From Flavobacteria bacterium MS024-3C (GTDB lineage Bacteria; Bacteroidota; Bacteroidia; Flavobacteriales; Flavobacteriaceae), in contig ABVW01000001.1 in assembly GCA_000173115.1 (NCBI GenBank), positions 485,384 through 549,383 on the forward strand: 64,000 nucleotides of DNA, given 5' to 3'. Each line of letters begins with the position of its first letter. The stretch's first letter is position 1. Under the pieces are notes generated by a model. The model worked only from the letters and a program-made list of their open reading frames with translations, was not told the DNA's origin and did no database searches. The translations under genes and the position numbers were made by a program. Below are positions 9,388 to 17,877 of the stretch, one piece after another.

Positions 9388-10347
9388 TTACTTTTTTAAC
9401 ACCAAAAGCCAAGCGTCTTTGGCAAAATGCGCTTGAACCTCTTTAAGGAAAGCCCTCGCGTCAGATTCGGCTACAAAGCTTTGGAAACTTACTTGGTGTA
9501 GGCCGTATCTGTTGGGACCTAGATAAGTGGCTTTTTCATAGCCACTTCTTTTGAGTTGTGCAATGCGTTTAGATGCATTTTCAGGCTCCCTGAAGGCACC
9601 AGCAATGATGAAAAAAGAAGGTTTTGCCACTTCTTTTTTGGCCAAGCTTATTTCTAAAGTAGAGAGTGAAAGGGGGCTGCTATTAAAAAAAGTAGCCTCT
9701 TGAATTTTGTGTTCCACTTCTTTGGTTGCTTCTTGAAAAGCCACTCTTTTATTTTCTGTATGAATAGTATAAGATTGGTACACACTGAGCGCTCCACTAA
9801 CACCAATAAGCGCTGCGGCAGCATATCTCAATAAAACCTTTCTCCAAGGACCACCATGATTACTTCCATATTGTTGATCTAATTGAAATACTACAGGTTC
9901 AGAAGTCTGTTGGCGGGTCTTTTTTAAAGGAGCTTTAGGGACCACTTTGATTGCTTGAAGTCCAAAGGAAGCAGGCAAATAATTGTATTCATGAAAAGGG
10001 GTAAAACTTATTTTAGCTTCGCTATTTTGGGTAAAAACACCCAAGCCTTCTAATGAAAGCGCATTGCCAGAAGCCAATTCTGATTTCCACAACTGCACCT
10101 GGTCTTTTACAAGTCTCAAAGCGGCTTCGTATGTAATGGAAAGAACGGCAGCTATATGAGCCACTAATATGCCGTCTCCAACATGCAGTTGCGCATTAAA
10201 TGACATGACCTTTGTTGGGGGGTAAAAAGTGTGCGTTTTTTCATGGTGGCTCGCTCCTTTTTCATGCGTTAGAACAGCGCCAAAACCAGGAATTACAACA
10301 CAGTTGTATCGGAATAATAAAGGGCTTATGTATTTCTCTAGTTGCAT
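9388..10347 (-). CDS. HU (CCDC81-type) domain protein with C-terminal SPOR domain
   Basis: 319 residues. The N-terminal half (about 1-130) begins MQLEKYISPLLFRYNCVVIPGFGAVLTHEKGA and matches the paired CCDC81-like prokaryotic HU domains found in Bacteroidota. One hydrophobic segment (about 172-190, RYAAAALIGVSGALSVYQSY) is followed by a linker and a SPOR domain (about 240-319). SPOR domains bind denuded septal peptidoglycan, so the protein is probably tethered to the membrane with SPOR outside and the HU-like part in the cytoplasm. A link between the division site and DNA or another cytoplasmic partner is an inference. It is divergent from dprA. Confidence 0.85.
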   Translation of the reverse strand: MQLEKYISPLLFRYNCVVIPGFGAVLTHEKGASHHEKTHTFYPPTKVMSFNAQLHVGDGILVAHIAAVLSITYEAALRLVKDQVQLWKSELASGNALSLEGLGVFTQNSEAKISFTPFHEYNYLPASFGLQAIKVVPKAPLKKTRQQTSEPVVFQLDQQYGSNHGGPWRKVLLRYAAAALIGVSGALSVYQSYTIHTENKRVAFQEATKEVEHKIQEATFFNSSPLSLSTLEISLAKKEVAKPSFFIIAGAFREPENASKRIAQLKRSGYEKATYLGPNRYGLHQVSFQSFVAESDARAFLKEVQAHFAKDAWLLVLKK

Positions 10348-10440
10348 GACTACAAATATGGTCTTTTTTGTCGCTTTTTAAAATCGAGCAGGCCATTTTT
10401 TATTAACATTTTAAAAGCGTACCTTATTGAAAATGGCTAT

Positions 10441-11577
10441 ATGCAACGTTCTAAGGCATTTATGATTGCAGTTTTGCGCCTTCAGGCCCTTCCGGGCGTA
10501 GGCGCAAAAACCGCACGCAAAATCATTGCTCATTACGGATCTGCCCATGCTTTTTTTGAATCTCCAAGAGACTCCAGCATTGTACTTTCCGTTAAAGAAT
10601 CAAAAACACCCTCAGATTATTTGCACGCCCTTTACCTTAAATTGGCTACTGATGAGTTTGACTTTATTTTAGCCAATAAAATTCAAACCTTTTATTTTGA
10701 AGATGCCAACTACCCTTATTTTCTTTCTCTAGCCTCAGACGCACCGGTACTTCTCTTTGGGAAAGGCCATTTAGATACAGGGACTAAAAAAATCATCGCT
10801 GTGGTAGGCACCCGTAAAATGACGGGTATGGGCAGGGAATTCTGTGAGCAGTTTATAGAAGAAATAAAGCCTTTAGACCCTGTCATAGTGAGTGGCTTTG
10901 CTAAAGGAATAGATATTACCATTCAGAGGGCTGCCGCTGAACAAGGCTTACAAACCATTGGGTGTTTGGCCCACGGATTTAAAAGGATTTACCCTGCCCA
11001 AAACCGTCCTTATATAAAAGATGTGATGGAGCAGGGTGGTTTTTACACGGAATTTTTTTCTGGAATGCATGCACTCCCTGGGCATTTTGTGAGTAGAAAC
11101 AGGATTATTGCGGGACTATCACAGGCCACCCTTGTGGTGGAATCTGCTAAAAAGGGAGGCGCTTTGCACACCGCCCAATTGGCCAATAGCTATGACCGCC
11201 CTGTTTTTGCAGTTCCAGGAAGAACTACAGATTTTTTTAGCGTAGGTTGTAACGATCTTATAAAGCATTTGAAAGCCCAAATGCTTACCCATTCTAGGGA
11301 TTTAATCAACAGCATGAACTGGCAAGACCAGCCAGGAATTGTATTAAATATGGGTTTAACATGTGGCACTGAATTAGAAACTAAAGATAAAGCAACAAAC
11401 CACACCGCTGAGGAGTCTGTTTTGTATCAATGTCTATTTTCAAACGGTAAAATGCATGTAGACCAGTTGGCGAGCGTATTGAATTGGGAAATAAAAGTAT
11501 TGTACCCTTGTTTAATGACTTTAGAGCTCAAAGGAGGGGTGCGGCATTTACCCGGCCAATTTTATGAGGCTATTTAA
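10441..11577 (+). CDS. dprA: DNA-processing protein DprA
   Basis: 378 residues from the ATG at 10441. A longer frame to 10342 would overlap the divergent HU/SPOR gene and adds no family-like sequence; ATG 10462 is also possible. An N-terminal helix-hairpin-helix segment (LQALPGVGAKTARKI) is followed by the Rossmann-like core with VVGTRKMTGMG, SGFAKGIDI, the GxxP-type turn and FVSRNRIIAGLS, and a C-terminal winged-helix domain (DQLASVLNWEIKVLYPCLMTLELKGGV). DprA loads RecA on incoming single-stranded DNA in natural transformation. recA itself lies 2 kb downstream on the other strand. Confidence 0.93.
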   Translation: MQRSKAFMIAVLRLQALPGVGAKTARKIIAHYGSAHAFFESPRDSSIVLSVKESKTPSDYLHALYLKLATDEFDFILANKIQTFYFEDANYPYFLSLASDAPVLLFGKGHLDTGTKKIIAVVGTRKMTGMGREFCEQFIEEIKPLDPVIVSGFAKGIDITIQRAAAEQGLQTIGCLAHGFKRIYPAQNRPYIKDVMEQGGFYTEFFSGMHALPGHFVSRNRIIAGLSQATLVVESAKKGGALHTAQLANSYDRPVFAVPGRTTDFFSVGCNDLIKHLKAQMLTHSRDLINSMNWQDQPGIVLNMGLTCGTELETKDKATNHTAEESVLYQCLFSNGKMHVDQLASVLNWEIKVLYPCLMTLELKGGVRHLPGQFYEAI

Positions 11578-11647
11578 TCACATCACCCCAACCAAAAGTT
11601 TACTTTAAGGAGAAAGCAATTCCTTATTTAAAGGAACAGCTCACTTT

Positions 11648-12625
11648 TTATTTAAATGAATAGCCTATCTTTTCTCGCACCCTAGAAAGGACCCCATTGG
11701 CTACCAGTGCAGCTTTTTCTGCCCCTACAGCCAAAGCCTTGTCTATTTCTTCGGTATGGTTCATGAAATATTCAAAACGTTCTCTAGCGGGATTAAATTG
11801 CTCCAGTATTAATTCGTAAAGGGCTTGTTTGGCATGTCCAAAGCCGTAGTTACCTCCAGTATAATTATTCCTCATTGCGGCTGTTTGTTCTGGAGTGGCC
11901 AATATCTTGTATAGTGCAAATACATTGTCGGTATCTGGATCCTTAGGATCTTCCATAGGGGTAGAATCTGTTTGAATCCCCATGATTTGTTTTTTGAGTG
12001 CTTTGTCTGATTGAAAAAGATCAATAGTATTGCCTTTACTCTTACTCATTTTACCACCGTCTGTTCCTGGAACATACATGCTGGATTCTTGTACTTTTGC
12101 TTCTGGTAGCACAAAAGTATCTCCCAATTTGGCATGAAATCTTGCCGCTACATCTCTGGTCATTTCTAGGTGTTGCAACTGGTCTTTTCCTACCGGCACA
12201 AAATGTGCATCATAGGCCAAAATGTCTGCCGCCATAAGCATAGGGTACGAAAATAAACCGGCGTTCACATCTTCTAAGCGGTCTGACTTGTCCTTGAAAG
12301 AATGTGCCAAGGTGAGCCTCTGATAGGGAAAGAAACAGCTTAAATACCAAGAGAGTTCAGTGACCTGGGGCACGTCGCTCTGCCTGTAAAACACGGTCTT
12401 TTCAATATCTAATCCAAATGCCAGCCAAGTGGCCGCAGTAGCATAAGTATTGTGCCTTAGCGTTGCGCCATCTTTTATTTGGGTCAGCGAATGCATGTCT
12501 GCAATAAATAGGAAAGAATTATTGTTTGTGTCTTTTGCCATCTCTATTGCAGGCTGAATAGCCCCTAAAATATTACCTAAATGGGGCACGCCTGTACTTT
12601 GTACTCCTGTGAGAATTCTTGCCAT
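11648..12625 (-). CDS. trpS: Tryptophanyl-tRNA synthetase
   Basis: 325 residues, the normal length of bacterial TrpRS. It charges tRNA-Trp in the cytoplasm. The class I signatures are present: the HIGH-like segment GVPHLGN at residues 12-18 and KMSKS at 192-196. The family residues MAADILAYDAHFVPVGKDQLQH are also clear. It is convergent with dprA across a 70-bp gap and divergent from plsC. Confidence 0.98.
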   Translation of the reverse strand: MARILTGVQSTGVPHLGNILGAIQPAIEMAKDTNNNSFLFIADMHSLTQIKDGATLRHNTYATAATWLAFGLDIEKTVFYRQSDVPQVTELSWYLSCFFPYQRLTLAHSFKDKSDRLEDVNAGLFSYPMLMAADILAYDAHFVPVGKDQLQHLEMTRDVAARFHAKLGDTFVLPEAKVQESSMYVPGTDGGKMSKSKGNTIDLFQSDKALKKQIMGIQTDSTPMEDPKDPDTDNVFALYKILATPEQTAAMRNNYTGGNYGFGHAKQALYELILEQFNPARERFEYFMNHTEEIDKALAVGAEKAALVANGVLSRVREKIGYSFK

Positions 12626-12706
12626 AGTAGTTATTACCTATCAAAGACACAAAGGTAACAGAAATATACTTTTTTATCACCCTATTTTCTCCCCGCATAT
12701 TATCAT

Positions 12707-12714
12707 TATATTTG
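12707..12714 (+). promoter_or_regulatory. Predicted -7 element TATATTTG for plsC
   Basis: An exact TANNTTTG match ending 5 bp before the plsC ATG at 12720. If used, transcription would start at or next to the start codon, giving a leaderless or nearly leaderless mRNA. Confidence 0.5.
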
Positions 12715-12719
12715 AAGGC

Positions 12720-13454
12720 ATGCAAAAGTTGTTTCATTACCTAGCAATTCCCTTTTATAGGATATGGTTTTATTTGATCACCGTATCACTGATTATTATA
12801 TTTTCACCAGCACTTTTTGTCACCACGCTAAAAAAAGACTGGTACCCTAAGTTTTACTGGTTGGCTAGAAATTTGTGGGCCAAGCCCATATTATTTGCTA
12901 TGGGAATTCCCTTAAAAGTGCAATGGACAGAACGCTTTAAGCCTAATCAAAGTTATATGTTAGCCCCCAACCACACCTCTATGTTAGACATTATGGGTAT
13001 GTTGGCATTAAGCCCCCATCCCTTTGTTTTTGTGGGTAAAAAGCAATTGATCCAGTTTCCTATTTTTGGTTTTTTTTATAAAAGGGTTTGTATTCTGGTT
13101 GATAGGGACAATACCCAAAGTAGAATAGATGTGTATAGAAAAGCACAAAAGCGACTAGAAAACGGACTCAGCATATGTATTTTTCCCGAGGGAGGCGTAC
13201 CTCCTCCAGAAATTGTTTTAGACCGCTTTAAGGATGGCGCTTTTAAGATGGCTATTTCCCATCAAATACCATTGGTGCCCATTGTTTTTTACGACCATAA
13301 AAAATTATTCCCTTTTGAGTTTTTTCGCGGAAGGCCTGGAACCTCTAGAGTAAAGGTCTGTGCATTTATAAACACCAAAGAAATGTTGCCAAAAGAGGCT
13401 AAAACTCTTAGTGATCAGGTTAGAGATCAAATGATCAAGGACCTTGAAGCATAG
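12720..13454 (+). CDS. plsC: 1-acyl-sn-glycerol-3-phosphate acyltransferase
   Basis: 244 residues from ATG 12720; the upstream frame extension to 12609 overlaps trpS and carries no family sequence. An N-terminal membrane segment (about 10-35) anchors it. The acyltransferase motifs are NHTSMLD (the HX4D catalytic motif), FVGKKQL, and FPEGG (the glycerolphosphate-binding motif III), with VPIVFYD as motif IV. It converts lysophosphatidate to phosphatidate in phospholipid synthesis at the inner membrane. Substrate choice among PlsC-like enzymes cannot be settled from sequence alone. Confidence 0.9.
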   Translation: MQKLFHYLAIPFYRIWFYLITVSLIIIFSPALFVTTLKKDWYPKFYWLARNLWAKPILFAMGIPLKVQWTERFKPNQSYMLAPNHTSMLDIMGMLALSPHPFVFVGKKQLIQFPIFGFFYKRVCILVDRDNTQSRIDVYRKAQKRLENGLSICIFPEGGVPPPEIVLDRFKDGAFKMAISHQIPLVPIVFYDHKKLFPFEFFRGRPGTSRVKVCAFINTKEMLPKEAKTLSDQVRDQMIKDLEA

Positions 13455-13520
13455 CGGCACTATTTATCTGATTTTTTAAGAACGCTGTTTGCCATTCAAA
13501 TACAAGTTATTTTCTGACAT

Positions 13521-13550
13521 AAAAAAACCAGCCCTAGGGCTGGTTTTTTT
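13521..13550. terminator. Bidirectional terminator between plsC and recA
   Basis: A perfect palindrome: an A7 tract, ACCAGCCC/GGGCTGGT arms meeting at a central TA, then a T7 tract. Because both flanks carry the needed A or T run, it can end transcripts from plsC (plus strand) and from recA (minus strand), whose stops lie 66 and 21 bp away. Confidence 0.92.
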
Positions 13551-13571
13551 GCAAGAGCATTTTAGAGGTCT

Positions 13572-14579
13572 TTATTTTCCTAAGGCTTTAAGCGCTTCTT
13601 TAATTTTTCCTTCTAACTCATCCATTAAATCAGGATTGTCTAATAAAAGCGTTTTCACAGCATCCCTTCCTTGGCCCAATTTGGTCTCGCCATAGCTAAA
13701 CCAAGAACCACTTTTTTTAATAATTTCAAAATCTACCCCAAGGTCTATCACTTCTCCTACTTTAGAGACTCCTTGACCGTACATAATGTCAAATTCAGCC
13801 GTTTTAAAAGGTGGGGCTACTTTGTTTTTAACCACTTTAACCCTTGTTTTATTTCCCTGTACATCTCCGTCCGTGTCTTTAATCTGTGTAGACCTTCTAA
13901 TGTCTAAACGTACAGAGGCATAAAATTTAAGTGCATTACCTCCAGTAGTGGTTTCTGGATTTCCAAACATTACCCCAATTTTTTCCCTCAATTGGTTAAT
14001 GAAGATTACCGTACAATTGGTTTTACTAATAGAACCTGTCAATTTTCTAAGTGCTTGTGACATAAGCCTGGCGTGAAGCCCCATTTTAGAGTCTCCCATT
14101 TCTCCTTCTATTTCACTCTTTGGCGTAAGGGCAGCTACCGAGTCAATAACCACAATATCAATTGCCCCTGAGCGAATTAAATTGTCTGCAATTTCAAGCG
14201 CTTGCTCTCCATTGTCTGGTTGAGATATAATAAGGTTGTCTATGTCTACGCCGAGTTTCTGAGCGTAAAAACGGTCAAAGGCGTGTTCTGCATCTATAAA
14301 GGCAGCAATACCACCTGCTTTTTGCGCTTCTGCCATGGCATGAAGGGTCAATGTAGTTTTTCCAGAAGACTCAGGTCCGTAAATTTCAATCACCCTTCCC
14401 CTTGGATATCCTCCAACACCTAAGGCCAAGTCCAATCCCAAAGAACCTGAAGAAATGACTTCTACGTCTTGGGCAACACTGTCTCCCATTTTCATTACGG
14501 CGCCTTTACCGTAGGTCTTGTCTAGTTTGTCTAGCGTGAGTTGTAAGGCTTTTAGTTTGGATGCTTGTTCGCTGCTCAT
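13572..14579 (-). CDS. recA: RecA recombinase
   Basis: 335 residues, normal length. RecA forms filaments on single-stranded DNA for strand exchange and drives the SOS co-protease activity where LexA exists. Walker A is GPESSGKT at residues 68-75; Walker B is [14 protein letters not shown]; loop regions [10 protein letters not shown] and [28 protein letters not shown] are fully canonical. The C-terminal domain ends in a short acidic-to-basic tail. A TACTTTAG box (minus strand, 14599-14606) with a TTTG 23 bp upstream could be its promoter. Two tandem dyads lie farther upstream (14647-14683). Confidence 0.98.
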   Translation of the reverse strand: MSSEQASKLKALQLTLDKLDKTYGKGAVMKMGDSVAQDVEVISSGSLGLDLALGVGGYPRGRVIEIYGPESSGKTTLTLHAMAEAQKAGGIAAFIDAEHAFDRFYAQKLGVDIDNLIISQPDNGEQALEIADNLIRSGAIDIVVIDSVAALTPKSEIEGEMGDSKMGLHARLMSQALRKLTGSISKTNCTVIFINQLREKIGVMFGNPETTTGGNALKFYASVRLDIRRSTQIKDTDGDVQGNKTRVKVVKNKVAPPFKTAEFDIMYGQGVSKVGEVIDLGVDFEIIKKSGSWFSYGETKLGQGRDAVKTLLLDNPDLMDELEGKIKEALKALGK

Positions 14580-14646
14580 AATCTTTTTATTAGGATTGCT
14601 AAAGTAAGCTAACTTTTTTCAAATAGCAATATATTTTAAATTTTTT

Positions 14647-14683
14647 TTGGAAATTTTCCAACTTTTTTTTGGAGATCTTCCAA
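14647..14683. promoter_or_regulatory. Two tandem 15-bp dyads between recA and trhO
   Basis: TTGGAAATTTTCCAA (14647-14661) and TTGGAGATCTTCCAA (14669-14683) share the pattern TTGGANATNTTCCAA, lie 22 bp apart centre to centre (about two helical turns) and are each preceded by a run of eight T, so the whole block is repeated. The spacing and symmetry suggest a paired protein-binding site in the divergent recA/trhO promoter region. The regulator is unknown. Confidence 0.5.
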
Positions 14684-14737
14684 TTATTCCCTCAAATGCA
14701 GCTACAGTCCTTTAAAAAGTGAGTGTAATAAAAGATG

Positions 14738-14745
14738 TATCTTTG
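14738..14745 (+). promoter_or_regulatory. Predicted -7 element TATCTTTG for trhO
   Basis: An exact TANNTTTG match 32 bp before the ATG at 14778. No convincing -33 TTTG at the expected distance was found. Confidence 0.6.
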
Positions 14746-14777
14746 CAGTATCTTAACCCTTAAAACATTGGTATAGC

Positions 14778-15809
14778 ATGCAACTGTACAATACTTTAAG
14801 CGCTGAGGAGAGAAAAGCTTTAATCGCTGAGGCTGGCCTGGAAAGGCTTACCGTCTCTTTTTATGCCTACCACCAGATTGGAAACCCTTCCCTATTTAGA
14901 GATTATTTATTCATTCACTGGAATGAACTGGCCGTACTGGGACGTATTTATGTAGCCCACGAGGGCATTAACGCCCAATTATCTGTTCCCGCACTTCATT
15001 TTGAAGCTTTTAAAAGCCATTTAGACAGCATTACTTTCTTGGAAAATGTCCGACTCAATATTGCCATTGAACAAGACAACTTTTCTTTTTTAAAACTGAA
15101 GGTTAAAGTGCGTCATAAGATAGTAGCAGACGGATTGAATGACGCCTCTTTTGATGTGACCAATATAGGGGTTCATTTAGATGCGGAGAGATTCAATGAT
15201 ATTATAGAAGATCCTAATACGGTGCTTGTAGACATGCGCAACCATTATGAAAGTGAAATAGGCCACTTTAAAAATGCCATTACCCCAGATGTAGACACCT
15301 TTAGAGATTCTTTGGACCTTATAGAAGAAGACCTCAGAGAACACAAAGAAGATAAAAATTTAGTGATGTATTGTACAGGGGGTATTCGCTGTGAAAAAGC
15401 CTCTGCTTATTATAAGCACAAAGGATTTAAAAATGTGTTTCAGTTAGAAGGCGGCATTATTGAATATACCAGACAGGTAGAAAACAAAGGCTTGGAAAAT
15501 AAATTCATTGGTAAAAATTTTGTTTTTGACCACAGAAGGGCAGAACGCATTTCACCAGATGTGATTGCTCATTGTCACCAGTGTGGAAATACTTGCGACA
15601 CCCATGTGAATTGTGCCAATGAGGCTTGTCATTTGCTCTTTATTCAATGCCCTACCTGTGCCAATGCTATGGACGATTGTTGTTCAGACGCTTGCAAAGA
15701 AGTGCATAATTTGTCTTTTGAGGAACAGAAAGCGCTTAGAAAAGGAAAAACGGTGAGTAATAAAATATTTAAGAAAGGCCGTTCAGAAGTTTTGAAGTAC
15801 AAGAAATAA
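14778..15809 (+). CDS. trhO: tRNA uridine(34) hydroxylase (rhodanese-family, TrhO/YceA)
   Basis: 343 residues. An N-terminal acylphosphatase-like domain (about 1-125) is followed by a rhodanese domain (about 130-240) with the active-site Cys in MYCTGGIRCEKA, then a Cys-rich C-terminal part (CHQCGNTCDTHVNC ... CPTCANAMDDCCSDAC) that looks like a metal-binding zinc-ribbon tail. Characterised homologues hydroxylate U34 of certain tRNAs using O2 together with prephenate-independent chemistry. The gene stands alone between the recA divergent region and a strong terminator. Confidence 0.9.
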   Translation: MQLYNTLSAEERKALIAEAGLERLTVSFYAYHQIGNPSLFRDYLFIHWNELAVLGRIYVAHEGINAQLSVPALHFEAFKSHLDSITFLENVRLNIAIEQDNFSFLKLKVKVRHKIVADGLNDASFDVTNIGVHLDAERFNDIIEDPNTVLVDMRNHYESEIGHFKNAITPDVDTFRDSLDLIEEDLREHKEDKNLVMYCTGGIRCEKASAYYKHKGFKNVFQLEGGIIEYTRQVENKGLENKFIGKNFVFDHRRAERISPDVIAHCHQCGNTCDTHVNCANEACHLLFIQCPTCANAMDDCCSDACKEVHNLSFEEQKALRKGKTVSNKIFKKGRSEVLKYKK

Positions 15810-15852
15810 GGCATTTGTGACTCAAAATAGGGCCTAAAAGCCCCCTTAGTCT

Positions 15853-15883
15853 AAAGCCCCACATTTATATGTGGGGCTTTTTT
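15853..15883 (+). terminator. Intrinsic terminator after trhO
   Basis: A perfect 12-bp stem AAAGCCCCACAT / ATGTGGGGCTTT with loop TTAT, followed by more T residues. It sits 43 bp after the trhO stop. Confidence 0.92.
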
Positions 15884-15901
15884 AGGGAGCAGAATTTGTA
15901 G

Positions 15902-15909
15902 TATCTTTA
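15902..15909 (+). promoter_or_regulatory. Predicted -7 element TATCTTTA for the ricT operon
   Basis: A one-mismatch version of TANNTTTG. If used, it leaves a leader of about 120 nt before the ricT ATG at 16036. Within the leader a short GGCC-rich hairpin (near 15950) and a CTGGGA...TCCAG pairing (near 16000) are possible, but no known riboswitch pattern is recognised. Confidence 0.4.
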
Positions 15910-16035
15910 CATCAGCGCTGTTATTTGGGTGCCCATCATTAAGGCATCGGCCGGAGGCCAAAAACAAATTAGGGCGTGCATTCATTACTAATCTAGTGTC
16001 TGGGATTTTTTCCAGGCTTTGAGAATATAAAACAT

Positions 16036-17391
16036 ATGGGCTGTAGTAGTTGTGCCACAGGCGCAGACGGACAACCCCGAGGCTGTAAGAGCAATGGCAC
16101 TTGCGGTACGGATAGTTGTAATAAATTAACGGTTTTTGATTGGCTTTCCAATATGAGTCTTCCTGCGGGTGAGGCGCCATTTGATTGTGTGGAAGTGCGG
16201 TTTAAAAACTCTAGAAAAGAATATTTCAGAAATGCAGAAGGCTTTCCCCTTCAGATTGGTGATTTAGTGGCCAGTCAGGCGGCTTCTGGACACGACCTTG
16301 GGATGGTGACCCTGACAGGCTTACTCGTAAAGGTGCAGATGAAGAAGAAAAAGGTGTCTTTTACCGGTGACGACCTTCCTAAGATTTACAGAAAAGCCAC
16401 CGAAAAAGACATTGCCATTTGGCAGCGCTGTAGGGACCGTGAAGAGGAGATTAAGAAGCGCTCTAGAGAGATTGCTATTTCGTTGAATTTACAGATGAAA
16501 CTATCCGATGTAGAATTTCAGGGAGATGGTTCTAAGGCTACTTTTTACTACACGGCAGAAGATAGGGTAGACTTTAGACAGCTCATAAAAGACATGGCCA
16601 AGGCCTTTGGTATTCGCATTGAAATGCGTCAAATTGGTTACAGACAAGAAGCCCAGCGATTGGGCGGTATTGGTTCTTGTGGTCGAGAATTGTGTTGTTC
16701 TACCTGGCTTACAGATTTTAGGTCTGTGGGTACGGCTGCAGCAAGGTATCAGCAGTTGTCTTTAAACCCTCAAAAATTAGCGGGACAGTGTGGTAAATTG
16801 AAGTGCTGTCTCAATTTTGAACTAGACGTCTATGTAGACGCCCTCAAAGACTTTCCATCTGCAGACACCAAGCTGTTTACAGAGAAAGGGCTGGCTTTTT
16901 GTCAAAAAGTAGACATTTTTAAAGAAAAACTTTGGTTTACTTATCGCGATGAGCCCAACAATTGGCACACCCTTTCTAAGGACCAAGTAAACGAGATACT
17001 GGCCAAAAACAAGGCCAAAGAACCGGTGCCTAGTTTGGAGGCTTATGCCATTGAAGAGGAACAGGTTGCTGCTGAGGTGGTTTTTGAAAATGTGGTGGGC
17101 CAAGACAGCCTCACCCGTTTTGACGCACCTAAAGGCAGACGCAATAAAAACAATAAGAATAGAAACAAAAATAAAGGACCTAGGGATAAAGCAGCAGTTC
17201 ACGGGGGCGACAACAACAAGCCCAGACAAGCCAATAAACCCAGGTCGGTAGGGAAATCTCCACGAGACAATGCCCCAAAAAGCGACGCAAATGGGGCGCC
17301 ACCCAATAAAAAAAGACCGCAGAGAAACAATAAACCCAAAGGCAATAACAAACCTAATAATGAGAACCAGCAAGACACTTCTAAGCAGTAG
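16036..17391 (+). CDS. ricT: PSP1 domain regulatory iron-sulfur protein RicT (YaaT) homologue
   Basis: 451 residues. A Cys-rich N-terminus (MGCSSCATGADGQPRGC...C) is followed by the PSP1 domain, including FRQLIKDMAKAFGIRIEMRQIG, GGIGSCGRELCCSTW and GQCGKLKCCLNFELD. The Cys clusters match those that bind 4Fe-4S in the Bacillus Ric complex, which affects RNase Y processing and development. The last 90 residues are an Asn/Lys/Pro-rich low-complexity tail, probably disordered and possibly RNA-binding. The 3' end overlaps gldH by 32 bp. In Flavobacteriia it travels with gldH and a PBP gene. Confidence 0.9.
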   Translation: MGCSSCATGADGQPRGCKSNGTCGTDSCNKLTVFDWLSNMSLPAGEAPFDCVEVRFKNSRKEYFRNAEGFPLQIGDLVASQAASGHDLGMVTLTGLLVKVQMKKKKVSFTGDDLPKIYRKATEKDIAIWQRCRDREEEIKKRSREIAISLNLQMKLSDVEFQGDGSKATFYYTAEDRVDFRQLIKDMAKAFGIRIEMRQIGYRQEAQRLGGIGSCGRELCCSTWLTDFRSVGTAAARYQQLSLNPQKLAGQCGKLKCCLNFELDVYVDALKDFPSADTKLFTEKGLAFCQKVDIFKEKLWFTYRDEPNNWHTLSKDQVNEILAKNKAKEPVPSLEAYAIEEEQVAAEVVFENVVGQDSLTRFDAPKGRRNKNNKNRNKNKGPRDKAAVHGGDNNKPRQANKPRSVGKSPRDNAPKSDANGAPPNKKRPQRNNKPKGNNKPNNENQQDTSKQ

Positions 17392-17872
17392 TTTTTTGTG
17401 TGGGGTGGCCCTATGGTTGCTCCAATCTTGTAGTGGTGCCGGTACCCAATCTGATTTTCAGGAACTCCCTGAGGCGGGTTGGCCACTGAAGGCGCCTGTT
17501 CGTTTTAGCCTAAGTGTTAAAGACAGCTCGTCTGACCAATCCCTTTGGATTGCACTGAGGCACGACCAAGACTATCCATTTAGCAATATTTTTTTAATTA
17601 CCACCCTGGGTCATCCAAACGGTTCGGTTATTACAGACACCCTTTCCTATGATTTGGCTGCTGCAGACGGGCAGTGGTTGGGTAGTGGAAACGGTATTAT
17701 CACCCACCAGTTGCCCTTTAAAAAAGGGGTGCGCTTTGACAGTGCTAAGCCCTATGAGCTTTCCATTTATCAGGCCGTTAGAAGCCTTGGTTCAGCAGAA
17801 GGCATGGCCATTTTGCCTGGAGTGCTGTCTGTAGGCTATGTGGTAGAAAAAGAAACCTCAAAATCTAATTAA
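17360..17872 (+). CDS. gldH: Gliding motility lipoprotein GldH
   Basis: 170 residues from ATG 17360, which sits inside the 3' end of ricT; the frame is open further upstream, but only this start gives a signal peptide. The N-terminus ends in a lipobox LLQSC (Cys about 24). The mature part (SDFQELPEAGWPLKAPVRFSLSV, then a beta-rich body ending LPGVLSVGYVVEK) matches GldH, required with other Gld lipoproteins for gliding and T9SS function in Flavobacterium. It is followed 5 bp later by the PBP gene. GldH shows no enzymatic motif. Confidence 0.88.
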   Translation: MRTSKTLLSSSFLCGVALWLLQSCSGAGTQSDFQELPEAGWPLKAPVRFSLSVKDSSSDQSLWIALRHDQDYPFSNIFLITTLGHPNGSVITDTLSYDLAAADGQWLGSGNGIITHQLPFKKGVRFDSAKPYELSIYQAVRSLGSAEGMAILPGVLSVGYVVEKETSKSN

Positions 17873-17877
17873 TCCCT

